A DNA stretch of 64,000 nt. Source: Halobacillus_A sp043497005 (GTDB lineage: Bacteria > Bacillota > Bacilli > Bacillales > Halobacillaceae). The stretch is from the NCBI RefSeq assembly GCF_043497005.1, contig NZ_JBIEKE010000001.1:248001-312000 (forward strand), in the 5' to 3' direction. The notes beneath the pieces are model-generated. The model was not told the origin of the DNA and made no database searches. It saw only the letters and a list, made by a program, of their open reading frames with translations. A program made the translations under genes and the position numbers. Positions 1 to 7,497 of this stretch are shown piece by piece (the first letter of the stretch is position 1; every line of letters starts with the position of its first letter).

Positions 1-60
1 AAGGTGTCTTGAGGGAGAAGGGGAAAGTATATAATTAAGAGACAGAGGATAGAGAGAGAA

Positions 61-74
61 TGTTTCGCGAAACA
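61..74. other. 14-bp perfect palindrome TGTTTCGCGAAACA
   Basis: This perfect palindrome lies 109 bp from the parS site at 183 and shares its outer TGTTTC/GAAACA arms, but lacks the central CACGTG core. It also overlaps the upstream edge of a terminator hairpin. It may be a degenerate parS relative or chance; no function is assigned. Confidence 0.35.
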
Positions 75-75
75 G

Positions 76-114
76 AAAGCTGGAGCCTGGAAGACGAAGG
101 CTCTAGCTTTTTGT
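76..114 (+). terminator. Rho-independent terminator
   Basis: The arms AAAGCTGGAGCC and GGCTCTAGCTTT pair with one mismatch around an 11-nt loop and run into a T tract. It presumably ends a gene lying to the left of the window. Confidence 0.75.
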
Positions 115-182
115 TTGTACATGCAATTGTTCTAACCCTCGCAGTAAAAAAACGGTACGCCATTCTGGATGATTTTCAAAAA

Positions 183-198
183 TGTTTCACGTGAAACA
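183..198. promoter_or_regulatory. parS site (ParB/Spo0J binding)
   Basis: The 16-bp palindrome TGTTTCACGTGAAACA matches the Bacillus parS consensus TGTTNCACGTGAAACA at every position. ParB (Spo0J) loads on such sites and recruits SMC for chromosome segregation. In Bacillus most parS sites cluster around oriC, so this suggests, but does not prove, that the window is origin-proximal. It lies in an intergenic stretch, which is usual but not required. Confidence 0.9.
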
Positions 199-269
199 TT
201 TTGCTGCATATGACATTCATTTTTTATAGTGGTAAAATTTAAATAATTATGAAAAAGGTGGCTGATGAT

Positions 270-326
270 ATGAAATACATAAAACAGAACGAGAAAACAT
301 TAAATACAGAAGAAATAAACGGCTGA
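270..326 (+). CDS. Possible 18-residue leader or remnant ORF
   Basis: An ATG with an AAGGTGG-like ribosome binding site opens an 18-codon frame (begins MKYIKQNEK) that ends 52 bp before the methyltransferase start. It is lysine and glutamate rich and hydrophilic. I do not recognise it. It could be a leader peptide, the N-terminal remnant of a decayed gene, or chance. Confidence 0.25.
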   Translation: MKYIKQNEKTLNTEEING

Positions 327-378
327 TCGTCGAGCGCATAATGCTGCTCAACAAATCAGCGATATTGGAGGAGCATTC

Positions 379-1005
379 ATGTTAAACGAAAAAGGATTTG
401 ACTTATGGGCAGATCACTACGATAAGACTGTCCAAATAAGTGAAGATAATAACCAGTACCCCTTTGCGGGATACAAACAGATTTTAGCTTATATTTATAA
501 CGAAGTGATGCAGCCGCACCAATCAACTATTTTGGATATTGGGTTTGGCACAGGTGTGTTAGCCGCCAAGCTTTATGAGCATAACCACGAAATCATAGGC
601 CTCGATTTTTCAAAGCAAATGATTTCTATTGCGCAATCTAAGATGCCTGATGCACAGCTGATTGAATGGGACATTTCAAAAGGCCTTCCCGGCGAAGTTC
701 ACTCGAAAGTTTTTGATTCCATCATTAGCACGTATGCTTTACATCATTTAAGAGAGGAAGAGAAGGTAAGCGTCATTAACGATATACTCCCTCTATTGAA
801 AGAGAACGGGAAAATTTTTATCGGCGACGTTGCTTTTCCAACACGCCGGCAGCTTGAAGCGTGCAGGCTTGAGAATATAGATGTATGGGACGAGGATGAG
901 TTCTATTTTGTCGTCGAGGAATTGAGTGACAGGTTAAAAGGCATCTGTACGTGCAAGTTTCACCCGGTCTCTCACTGCGGGGGAGTCATCGTACTGGAGA
1001 AGTGA
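379..1005 (+). CDS. Class I SAM-dependent methyltransferase (YrrT-like)
   Basis: This 208-residue protein has a Rossmann-type methyltransferase fold. The SAM-binding motif I, ILDIGFGTG, is at residues 51-59, the acidic ribose-binding Asp follows in IIGLDFS, and STYALHHL at about 117-124 is the post-motif typical of the YrrT group. The N-terminal DLWADHYDKTV stretch also resembles YrrT. The ATG is preceded by GGAGG at good spacing. It is followed after 19 bp by a VOC-family gene, so the two are probably cotranscribed. B. subtilis yrrT sits in a methionine-to-cysteine operon, which is absent here, so the substrate is unknown. Confidence 0.85.
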   Translation: MLNEKGFDLWADHYDKTVQISEDNNQYPFAGYKQILAYIYNEVMQPHQSTILDIGFGTGVLAAKLYEHNHEIIGLDFSKQMISIAQSKMPDAQLIEWDISKGLPGEVHSKVFDSIISTYALHHLREEEKVSVINDILPLLKENGKIFIGDVAFPTRRQLEACRLENIDVWDEDEFYFVVEELSDRLKGICTCKFHPVSHCGGVIVLEK

Positions 1006-1024
1006 CGAAAAGGGGGGACGATTA

Positions 1025-1438
1025 ATGGAAGCTTGGAATTACATGAGAATTGCCCGTCCAACAAATAAGCTTGAGGAAATGCGGACCTTTTACGAACAAG
1101 TGCTGGATCTTGAGAAAATTGGTGAATTTAACCACAATGGTTATCACGGAATGTTGTTTGGTCTGCCTGATCAAAAGGTCCACCTTGAGCTTCTGCAAAG
1201 TGAACATAAAACGACAGCAGAAGCTCCGTCGGAAGATCACCTGCTCGTGTTTTATTTTAACTCACTCGATCAAATTGAAGCAATGCGCCAGAAGTTAGTG
1301 AGCTATGATATCTATCCTGTAGCACCGGTGAATCCATATTGGAAGGATAAGAGCTATACGTTTGAAGACCCGGAAGGCTGGCGTGTTGTCTTTTGTATCG
1401 ATATCACAAAGTATAAACAAGGGGAAAGGTTGCAATAA
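1025..1438 (+). CDS. Glyoxalase/VOC family protein (YycE-like)
   Basis: The 137-residue protein has the two beta-alpha-beta-beta-beta halves of the vicinal oxygen chelate fold: an N-terminal half with MRIARPTNKLEEMRTFYEQV and a C-terminal half ending in FEDPEGWRVVF, the usual VOC closing strand. The overall pattern (IARPT, HLEL, LLVFY, NPYW, EDPEGW) resembles B. subtilis YycE as I remember it. VOC proteins include glyoxalases, dioxygenases and antibiotic-binding proteins, and the substrate cannot be read from sequence. A strong GGGGGG-type ribosome binding site precedes the ATG. It probably forms an operon with the methyltransferase 19 bp upstream. Confidence 0.8.
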   Translation: MEAWNYMRIARPTNKLEEMRTFYEQVLDLEKIGEFNHNGYHGMLFGLPDQKVHLELLQSEHKTTAEAPSEDHLLVFYFNSLDQIEAMRQKLVSYDIYPVAPVNPYWKDKSYTFEDPEGWRVVFCIDITKYKQGERLQ

Positions 1439-1505
1439 AAAGTGGAAACAAGCTTGGAATAAGTAAAGCCTTACTGAAGACTGAATCGTGAAAACGCCGT
1501 TCATT

Positions 1506-1766
1506 GCGTAGTAGTCAAAACACGCAGACTCCTGTGGGAATGCTCTCTATGCTTTCCAATGTTGTTCTCTGTTGATGGCGCGGTGAGCGTACCCGCGGCA
1601 AGCATCCACTGAAAAGCGATTCGTGAAATTCAACTAAGGCTCTTTTAGGTTAGAAAAGAAGAATCTTCAGCAGCGCCTCAAGTGGTATGACGGAGCGATA
1701 GTAAATCAATTCCTGGCACGTAAATAATCCGAACTGATTTCAAATAGAATCGTTCGGATTATATTA
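1506..1766 (+). repeat. Degraded copy of the composite intergenic repeat
   Basis: Bases 1439-1795 hold no gene. The segment begins with GCGTAGTAGTCAAAAC followed by GACTCCTGTGGGAA, both recognisable from module B of the copy at 27428, is heavily decayed in the middle, then resumes with TATGACGGAGCGAT and the conserved hairpin AATAATCCGAAC...GTTCGGATTAT. As in the other copies, the hairpin end lies next to a stop codon, here that of the minus-strand gene at 1796. Confidence 0.7.
1723..1766 (-). terminator. Terminator hairpin (module C of composite repeat)
   Basis: AATAATCCGAAC pairs with GTTCGGATTAT around a loop of about 17 nt; both flanks are A/T rich, so it can work in either direction. 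It lies 30 bp past the end of the minus-strand membrane protein gene. Confidence 0.75.
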
Positions 1767-1795
1767 TGCCTAATTCTCCCAGTCTCTTATTTCTT

Positions 1796-2107
1796 TTAAG
1801 CCGCTTCCACTTCAGGCTCTGGATCCCTTTTGGCTGCGTCAATCATAAGAAAAGTAGCAGCAAGGATGTGCATCACCATGCCGACGCCCGGAATCCATCC
1901 GATGGCGGAGGCGATAATTCCGAGAATGCTCCCTCTCGTTGGTCCCTTTGATTGCAAGGTTAGAATCAGAGTAACAATGTGTAAAACAAGCATAACCGCT
2001 AACGGTATCCATAATAGCGAGATAATAATGGCACCTCCAAGGATGGGGATACCTAGTATAGCTTCAAGTCCGCCTGTTACCCATTTTAAGATTCGTGATG
2101 CTGACAT
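1796..2107 (-). CDS. Small membrane protein, unknown function
   Basis: A 103-residue, very hydrophobic protein with two long hydrophobic blocks (about residues 6-50 and 59-92), probably four membrane spans in two hairpins, each carrying a Pro/Gly-rich turn (GIPILGG and GWIPGVGM). The C-terminal tail is charged and acidic (DAAKRDPEPEVEAA). AAGGGGGAATCA precedes the ATG. I do not recognise the family with confidence. It is monocistronic, ending at the conserved repeat terminator. Confidence 0.75.
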   Translation of the reverse strand: MSASRILKWVTGGLEAILGIPILGGAIIISLLWIPLAVMLVLHIVTLILTLQSKGPTRGSILGIIASAIGWIPGVGMVMHILAATFLMIDAAKRDPEPEVEAA

Positions 2108-2339
2108 TTGATTCCCCCTTAACCCAATTTAGTAACTTTTTGCAGCTTTGGGCCTGTTCCCTCCTTTATAAGAAGTCATGTCAATATACAAATTCTATTC
2201 TTATCCGCTCACAATTATGATGGAACACTTTAAGTCTTTAGGCATAGGGAAGGTGTTTACGAGGGAGCTGGCAATAAAAATGGTTTATTGCGTCAAACAT
2301 GATAAAATAAATGAACATCTTTTATAAGGAGGAGTGTTA

Positions 2340-2837
2340 GTGAAAGCAGAAGAATATATCAAACAGCTGCAGCTGGAACCTCATCCAGAAGGAGGTTTTT
2401 ATAAACCCACTTACGCGTCGGAGCTGTCGGCCTCATTTGAACACGGTGAACGTCAGCTTTACACGAGTATTTATTTTTTACTGCGTTCGGAGGATGTTTC
2501 CCACCTTCATCGATTACAGTCGGACGAGCTCTGGTATTTTCACGCCGGAAGCTCATTAACTATTCACATGATTACCCCGGCAGGAGAGTATGAGGAAATA
2601 ACGTTAGGACTGCAGGTGGAACAAGGGGAGGTTCCTCAGTTTGTTGTGCCGAAGCACACGATCTTTGGGTCTTCAGTAAGAGACCAGGACACATTTGCTT
2701 TAGCAGGCTGTATGGTATCACCCGGCTTTGATTTTGCAGACTTTGAATTGTTTTCACAGGATGAGCTATTAGGCAGCTATCCTCAGCATGAAAAAGTGAT
2801 TCGAAAGCTGGCTTATAAGGAAAAAGGTCAGCCCTGA
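2340..2837 (+). CDS. Cupin, DUF985 family
   Basis: The protein is about 165 residues. The N-terminal LQLEPHPEGGFYKPTY and the core HLHR (about 55-58) with DELWYFHAG (about 62-70) are the signature of the DUF985 (Cupin_5) family, a single-domain cupin whose histidines and glutamate resemble metal or ligand sites. FGSSV and GCMVSPGFDFADFEL are also typical. The AAGGAGG ribosome binding site at 2326-2332 touches the in-frame GTG at 2334 but is 7 nt from the GTG at 2340, so I choose 2340. The true substrate of this family is not established. Confidence 0.85.
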   Translation: MKAEEYIKQLQLEPHPEGGFYKPTYASELSASFEHGERQLYTSIYFLLRSEDVSHLHRLQSDELWYFHAGSSLTIHMITPAGEYEEITLGLQVEQGEVPQFVVPKHTIFGSSVRDQDTFALAGCMVSPGFDFADFELFSQDELLGSYPQHEKVIRKLAYKEKGQP

Positions 2838-2845
2838 AGCTGACC
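2820..2845 (-). terminator. Terminator overlapping the cupin stop codon
   Basis: GGTCAGC and GCTGACC form a hairpin whose loop contains the TGA of the cupin gene. Read on the minus strand it is followed by TTTTT, so it can terminate minus-strand transcription, but it lies just past the end of the TPR/kinase gene (2854), making it that gene's terminator. Confidence 0.65.
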
Positions 2846-2853
2846 AGCATGAT

Positions 2854-4461
2854 TTAATAGGATTTATTTTTGTTTAATCGTCCCTCTGTCAATAACCGTA
2901 GAGGACGTGTGATTTTCCAGGACTTACTGTTTTGAAGATTTGTCAATCGGTCTTGAAAAAAACTTCTTTCATTAGAAAGAACTTTATTTCTCTGCTTGAG
3001 CTGCTGAATTTGTAGTTCTTTTTCCTCTAATTGTTGAGCATTGAATGTTTTTTTCATTTCATCACCTTTCTCCTCGTGTTGTATATGTAAAATCATTTGC
3101 TCTAAATCTTCTAAGGCAGGTAGTATAAATTCTGATAACCGTGAAGCGCTGGTGATCGGTCCTAACTTTTGAAAATAGAAAACGATTAATGCATACAAGA
3201 AGAATACTTCTTCAATCGGTGGCAGTGTACTGCTGGAAGAATCCCTCAATAAATAAAGGTTTTTCACTTCTTCATACGTGGCTTTTATACTGGTGAAATA
3301 CCGCGCAATATCGATAAAGTGCGGAGCTGCCGTATACGATGGCCAGTCTATTATTTTTACGGTGCCTTCCTTTCTATCAACCATGAGGTTTTGGAACGCC
3401 AAATCCCCGTGCTGTAACGTATAATGTTCCTCAGGACTTATCCGTTGGTATAACTGATTGTCCATAACCGCAGATTGAAGTCTTTTCATTAAGTGCTTGA
3501 TGGTATTTGAATAATTATATTGTGTAATGATTGTTTGAATCGATTCAAACATTTTTTCATTGTACGTTTTTTCATGGATATGGGTGAAAAAGTGTACGAC
3601 TGAAATAGCTCGTCCCTTTTTAAATTGAAAAACGTAATTGGGAATAGGGTAACGGCCGATTAGCCGACTGTAAGGGACAGAGGCAGCTTTCTGTGCCGCT
3701 TCAATGACGAGCTGGCTGTTTTCCAGCGTTACAGGGGAAGCCTCTAACCGTTCAATTGTAAGATAAGAAATCTTATCAATAACTTGCGCATCGATGTATT
3801 GAGGGGAAACGGATTGAAGCTGCGGAAACGCCTGGCGCACTTCTTTATAATAGTTCTCTTCTCGGCCTGCACCGTTCTGAGCATTCGTATAATTAGCGAT
3901 CTTTGTGAAAAATGTCTTCTGACCTGTCTTATGGATGAAAGCCCCTAAGTTGTTCTTCCCATCAATAAAAATGTATCTTGTCTTTACTTTTTGATTATCT
4001 TTGATAAACCCACTTTGAATTCTTGAGATCAACTCATCAAAAGAACATTGATGAACCAGCTCAAGTGCCTTCTGATAGCATTTCTTCGCGTTGTTTTTCT
4101 TGTTTAAAAAGGAATAGGTTCGACCGAGGCGAAAGTGATAGTTGGCTTTATGAGGGCTCAGCTTCACTAATGATTGAGCTGCCCGTTCAGCTGAGTCCCA
4201 TTCACCTAAAAAGTCATAGAGGTTATGAAACTCTAAAAGCAGACGTTCACTACCCGGGTAATGGGTTAGAGCATTCTCAAGTGTGGCTATCGCTTTGTCT
4301 GTTTGGCTATTAATTCGAAGACTTCTGGCGTACTCAGCATAGACGCTTTCATTTATCTCATCTTTATTCACTTTTATATATTGCTCATACAGCTGAACAG
4401 CTTTAAACCAATGCCGTTCCTTCTGAAACTGTTTTGCTTCTTTTAAAAGTTGTTCCTCCAT
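2854..4461 (-). CDS. TPR / APH-like kinase / coiled-coil fusion protein
   Basis: A protein of about 535 residues with three parts. Residues 1-140 form TPR-like helical repeats (WFKAVQLYEQYI, KAIATLENALTHYP, AKKCYQKALEL). Residues 165-460 resemble the aminoglycoside phosphotransferase/choline kinase fold, with LQHGDLAFQN (catalytic-loop HGD near 351, Asn near 358) and KIIDWPSY, the metal-binding DFG-like Asp near 372. Residues 470-510 are a charged coiled coil, ending in SKSWKITRPLR, a tail motif I know from the C-termini of many surface-polysaccharide glycosyltransferases. This suggests a role with cell-surface glycans (inference). ATG 4461 has AGGTG 6 nt upstream; an in-frame GTG at 4470 lacks a good site. 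It is monocistronic. Confidence 0.75.
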   Translation of the reverse strand: MEEQLLKEAKQFQKERHWFKAVQLYEQYIKVNKDEINESVYAEYARSLRINSQTDKAIATLENALTHYPGSERLLLEFHNLYDFLGEWDSAERAAQSLVKLSPHKANYHFRLGRTYSFLNKKNNAKKCYQKALELVHQCSFDELISRIQSGFIKDNQKVKTRYIFIDGKNNLGAFIHKTGQKTFFTKIANYTNAQNGAGREENYYKEVRQAFPQLQSVSPQYIDAQVIDKISYLTIERLEASPVTLENSQLVIEAAQKAASVPYSRLIGRYPIPNYVFQFKKGRAISVVHFFTHIHEKTYNEKMFESIQTIITQYNYSNTIKHLMKRLQSAVMDNQLYQRISPEEHYTLQHGDLAFQNLMVDRKEGTVKIIDWPSYTAAPHFIDIARYFTSIKATYEEVKNLYLLRDSSSSTLPPIEEVFFLYALIVFYFQKLGPITSASRLSEFILPALEDLEQMILHIQHEEKGDEMKKTFNAQQLEEKELQIQQLKQRNKVLSNERSFFQDRLTNLQNSKSWKITRPLRLLTEGRLNKNKSY

Positions 4462-4801
4462 GTTTTTCACCTATTTCTATCAAACTACAAAAAACTCACC
4501 ATCTTCCTATTATGACATATTCTTACTCTCTTGTAATTCATTTAACTCCATTAAAACCCTTTCATTTCAGCGGTGGAAATTGTGCAGAATTAGGTCTTGA
4601 TTTTAGAATAGGAATCGGTTTAAAATGGTCCGTGGTCTAAAAGCAATCCGGTAATTTTTTAAATAATTTTCTACTTAAGTAATGCTTTGGCTATCAGATG
4701 AATATAGTAGATTAATCCATCAAATGGTACAAGGTCAGCCGGAAAAGTTAGAAGACCCTCTGCCTTATGCAGGAGGGAAGACTATAAAAAGGAGCGAAAC
4801 C
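4462..4801. other. Intergenic stretch, no gene seen
   Basis: This is the divergent spacer between the TPR/kinase gene and the small lipoyl-fold gene. An open frame continues upstream from 4802 to an ATG at 4682, but no ribosome binding site precedes that ATG. The sequence is A/T rich and must hold two divergent promoters, none of which I can place firmly. Confidence 0.4.
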
Positions 4802-5056
4802 ATGAAAGAAGTACTCGAAAAGGTGTACAGTCCTTGCTACGGATCGATTAAGGAAATTTTTGTTAATGACGAAGCCTATGTTTATGAGTGGGAACCGTTG
4901 TTTTTAATCGAAACAGAAGATAAAAAAGTCGTGGAAGTATGTGTGGGCGTAAGCGGCACGATTACTCACGTCGATATGATGCCTGGACAAGAAGTCACAC
5001 CTGAATCTGTGCTAACCGTTTTAAAAGACGATTTGCTAATCACAGGAAGTGATTGA
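4802..5056 (+). CDS. Small biotinyl/lipoyl-fold protein
   Basis: The 84-residue protein resembles a stand-alone biotin/lipoyl attachment domain: KVYSPCYGSIKEIFV at the start and VSGTITHVDMMPGQEVTPES near the end match the two symmetrical halves of that barrel. The canonical MKM hairpin is replaced by ETEDKKVVEV, so it is doubtful that it is biotinylated or lipoylated in the usual way. ATG 4802 is chosen because AAAAGGAGCG lies just upstream; the longer frame from 4682 has no such site. A strong terminator follows 14 bp after the stop. The function is unknown. Confidence 0.7.
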   Translation: MKEVLEKVYSPCYGSIKEIFVNDEAYVYEWEPLFLIETEDKKVVEVCVGVSGTITHVDMMPGQEVTPESVLTVLKDDLLITGSD

Positions 5057-5070
5057 TTTATAGATTATGT

Positions 5071-5115
5071 AAGCCTTAATTTTGGACGTGTTCGTCTAAA
5101 ATTAAGGCTTTTTTT
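5071..5115 (+). terminator. Rho-independent terminator
   Basis: AAGCCTTAATTTTGGACG pairs with CGTCTAAAATTAAGGCTT (one G:T) around a 4-nt loop, followed by seven T. It ends the small lipoyl-fold gene. Confidence 0.9.
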
Positions 5116-5149
5116 GATTGCAAGACATAGAATTTCCCTGTAATGGTGC

Positions 5150-5374
5150 TCAATGGTTCAGCCTTTCCGGTTTATTAGTTACCCATGCAGCCATGGATGC
5201 AATTTCTCCATTCCATAGTTCCAGGTCTATACCCTAATCGAAAGCACCGGTCTCTGCAGGACTCCAGGCCATGGTAATAAGGCTGAAAAGTCGGGCACCG
5301 GAAGCGTTCGATGGAGAAGTCGACTGATAATGATAAGAACCAGGGTGACCGTTCCGCCAGTATGGATTGTACAT
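5150..5374 (-). pseudogene. Small ORF interrupted by an in-frame amber codon
   Basis: From ATG 5374, preceded by AAAGGGAG at 9-nt spacing, a frame of 46 codons (begins MYNPYWRNGHPGSY) ends in TAG at 5234-5236. The same frame then continues without a stop for 27 more codons, including DLELWNGEIASMAAWVTNK, to TGA at 5150. The post-stop piece looks as protein-like as the first. The simplest reading is a gene of about 74 codons broken by a nonsense mutation; a genuine 46-residue product is the alternative. I do not recognise either part. Confidence 0.35.
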
Positions 5375-5483
5375 AAAATCACACTCCCTTTGATATATTT
5401 CCTTGAGTAGTGGATGGGGGTTTTGTTTAGTTGTTGAGCCCAATTAGGAAGCGAAACAACTATAAATGATTGAAAAGTAAAGG

Positions 5484-5512
5484 TTGACAACGGAATGAAA
5501 GCGCTTTACCAT
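5484..5512 (+). promoter_or_regulatory. Promoter of the rbs operon (sigma-A type)
   Basis: TTGACA at 5484-5489 and TACCAT at 5507-5512 are separated by 17 bp. The cre site fills the spacer and reaches the -10 element, and the first RbsR operator starts right after it, so both repressors would block this promoter. Confidence 0.75.
5496..5509 (+). promoter_or_regulatory. cre site (CcpA) at the rbs promoter
   Basis: TGAAAGCGCTTTAC matches the catabolite responsive element consensus except at the last two positions. It lies between -35 and -10 of the rbs promoter, a position that gives glucose repression by CcpA/HPr-Ser-P. Confidence 0.8.
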
Positions 5513-5515
5513 GTG

Positions 5516-5573
5516 TGTAACGGGTTACATATGTACGGTTAATATTTTTTTAAGTAATATGTAACGGGTTACA
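5516..5573. promoter_or_regulatory. Twin RbsR operators
   Basis: The 14-bp palindrome TGTAACGGGTTACA occurs exactly twice, at 5516-5529 and 5560-5573, 44 bp apart, about four helical turns. Such LacI-family operators immediately before rbsR imply autoregulation, with the two dimers on the same face of the helix, which allows looping. Confidence 0.85.
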
Positions 5574-5596
5574 CATGTATGAAAACAGGGAAGTGA

Positions 5597-6604
5597 TTGG
5601 CCGAAATGTCCACGATTAAAGATGTAGCAAAGTTAGCTGAAGTTTCAGTTGCGACGGTTTCCCGTGTTCTTAATGGAAATGGTTATGTGTCGAATCATAC
5701 AAAAGAAAAAGTGGCTGCAGCAATTAAACAGCTGAATTACCGCCCCAATGATGTAGCGCGCAGTCTGTTTAAAGGACGCTCGAAGATGATTGCTTTGTTT
5801 GTTCCGGATATTATGAACCCTTTCTTTCCGGAGCTGGCACGTGCAGTAGAAGATATGACCAAACAACAAGGATTTACCTTTGTTTTATGTAATACAGATG
5901 ATGATCTTACGAAGGAAATGGCTTATTTAGACGCATTAAAGCAAAAGTCGGTGGATGGAATCATTATTGTTTCAAGTACAATGACGGCCGAATACATTGA
6001 AAGTTTTGATATACCTGCCGTGGCGTTGGACCGTATTATCCATTCCAATATATCATCCGTAACTGTAAATAACCGGCAGGGGGCTGAAGAAGCCGTTCAG
6101 TATTTAAAAGGTCTCGGCTGTCAAAGAATCGCTCATGTGGCGGGGCCCGAGAACGTAAGTAATGCGAGGCAGCGGCTAAAAGGTTACTTGGATGTAGTGG
6201 AAAAGGAGGAATGGTTTAGCTTTGAATGGATTGAACAGGGAGAATATCATTTTGAAGGGGCAAAAAAAGCGACAGAATCCCTTTTAACAAAACACCCTGA
6301 AATTGATGGCTTATTTGTAGCCAATGATCTAATGGGAGTAGGAGCGATCAAAGCAGCAGAATCTTTAGGGCTGTCCGTACCAAAGGAACTTTCCATTATT
6401 TCATTTGATGGAATCAAACTTGGAGAGACCACCTCACCTGCATTAACGACGATGGCTCAGCCTATTTATGAAATTGGGGCACGTGCCGCAGAAATACTTA
6501 TTCATCAAGTCGAACAAAATGAATCTAAGACGTTAGTCGAAGAATTTTCCGTGAAGCTTATTGAACGAGATTCGACTCGGAAAAAGAAGGAGAATCAGGA
6601 ATGA
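5597..6604 (+). CDS. rbsR: Ribose operon repressor RbsR (LacI family)
   Basis: A 335-residue LacI-family repressor. The N-terminal helix-turn-helix STIKDVAKLAEVSVATVSRV and hinge YRPNDVARSL are followed by a periplasmic-binding-protein-like effector domain (IALFVPDIMNPFFPELARAV, VDGIIIVSS, DGLFVANDLMGVGA, LSIISFDGIKLGE). First gene of rbsRKDACB and presumably the repressor of the two TGTAACGGGTTACA operators, released by ribose or a derivative. The TTG at 5597 has AGGGA at 5-nt spacing; ATG 5606 gives a more family-typical N-terminus, so the start is uncertain by three codons. Its stop overlaps the rbsK ATG (ATGA). Confidence 0.93.
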   Translation: MAEMSTIKDVAKLAEVSVATVSRVLNGNGYVSNHTKEKVAAAIKQLNYRPNDVARSLFKGRSKMIALFVPDIMNPFFPELARAVEDMTKQQGFTFVLCNTDDDLTKEMAYLDALKQKSVDGIIIVSSTMTAEYIESFDIPAVALDRIIHSNISSVTVNNRQGAEEAVQYLKGLGCQRIAHVAGPENVSNARQRLKGYLDVVEKEEWFSFEWIEQGEYHFEGAKKATESLLTKHPEIDGLFVANDLMGVGAIKAAESLGLSVPKELSIISFDGIKLGETTSPALTTMAQPIYEIGARAAEILIHQVEQNESKTLVEEFSVKLIERDSTRKKKENQE

Positions 6605-7497
6605 ACGAAAAACCTACGGTATGTGTAGTCGGCAGTATTAATATGGATTTAACGGTTTCAACGTCTGTCATACCTAACCAGGGAGAAACGGTATTAGGTG
6701 AAAGCTTTGCTACGTATCCGGGTGGAAAAGGAGCAAATCAGGCTGTCGCAGCAGCAAGATTAGGAAGTGACGTTAAAATGGTGGGAGCTGTCGGGCACGA
6801 TGTGTTCGGCATCAGCTTAAAGGAACACCTTCAGAAAGAGGGAATAGATACGTCATCAACGGAACTCATCGGGGAACAATCTACGGGAACCGCTACCATT
6901 ATATTATCCAACAACGATAACCGGATAATCGTTGCTCCAGGAGCGAATCGCTCAGTTACACCTTCCTACGTAGAAAGGCACAGGTCAGCCCTTGAAGGAA
7001 GCGACGTCATCCTCCTGCAGATGGAGATCCCGCTTGACACCATTTCTTATGTGGTGACTATTGCTAAAGAGGCAGGTATTCCCGTTATATTAAATCCTGC
7101 TCCCTATCAGCCTTTGCCGTCATCAATTTTAAATCAAGTGGATTATATGACGCCAAATGCGCTGGAAGCTGAACTTTTTAAACAGGATCTCATTGATGAT
7201 GATTTATTGCAGAAGTGGATTACAACAAAGGGTGAACAAGGGTCTTCCCTCTATATCAATGGAAAAGAAGTGAATATTCCTGGTTATTCTGTACTGGTTA
7301 AAGATACAACAGGAGCTGGAGATACGTTTAATGGAGCATTAGCGACTCAGCTTGCTAAAGGCATTTCCCTAAAGAAAGCCGTCTCCTTTGCGAATGCAGC
7401 AGCTGCTTTGTCTGTAACTGAGAAAGGGGCACAGGGAGGCATGCCGACGTTAAGCGGGGTTGAAAACTTCATCATAGAAAGGTCAGACGAAATATGA
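6601..7497 (+). CDS. rbsK: Ribokinase
   Basis: A 298-residue PfkB-family sugar kinase that phosphorylates D-ribose to ribose 5-phosphate with ATP in the cytoplasm. Visible are GSINMDL at the N-terminus, the first PfkB signature YPGGKGANQAVAAARLG (about 40-56), and the second DTTGAGDTFNGALA with the anion-hole GAGD at 238-241, where Asp241 is the catalytic base. NPAPYQPLP and TPNALEAELF are also typical of ribokinase. It overlaps rbsR by ATGA upstream and rbsD by ATGA downstream, pointing to translational coupling. Confidence 0.95.
   Translation: MNEKPTVCVVGSINMDLTVSTSVIPNQGETVLGESFATYPGGKGANQAVAAARLGSDVKMVGAVGHDVFGISLKEHLQKEGIDTSSTELIGEQSTGTATIILSNNDNRIIVAPGANRSVTPSYVERHRSALEGSDVILLQMEIPLDTISYVVTIAKEAGIPVILNPAPYQPLPSSILNQVDYMTPNALEAELFKQDLIDDDLLQKWITTKGEQGSSLYINGKEVNIPGYSVLVKDTTGAGDTFNGALATQLAKGISLKKAVSFANAAAALSVTEKGAQGGMPTLSGVENFIIERSDEI

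Noticed and set aside
4682..4801. 40-codon upstream extension of the lipoyl-fold gene
   Set aside because: No ribosome binding site before ATG 4682, while ATG 4802 has a strong one; the extension adds no domain.
5234..5236. TAG in the 5150-5374 frame as a pyrrolysine codon
   Set aside because: No pyrrolysine machinery is in the window and such use is not known in ordinary Bacillaceae; a nonsense mutation is simpler.
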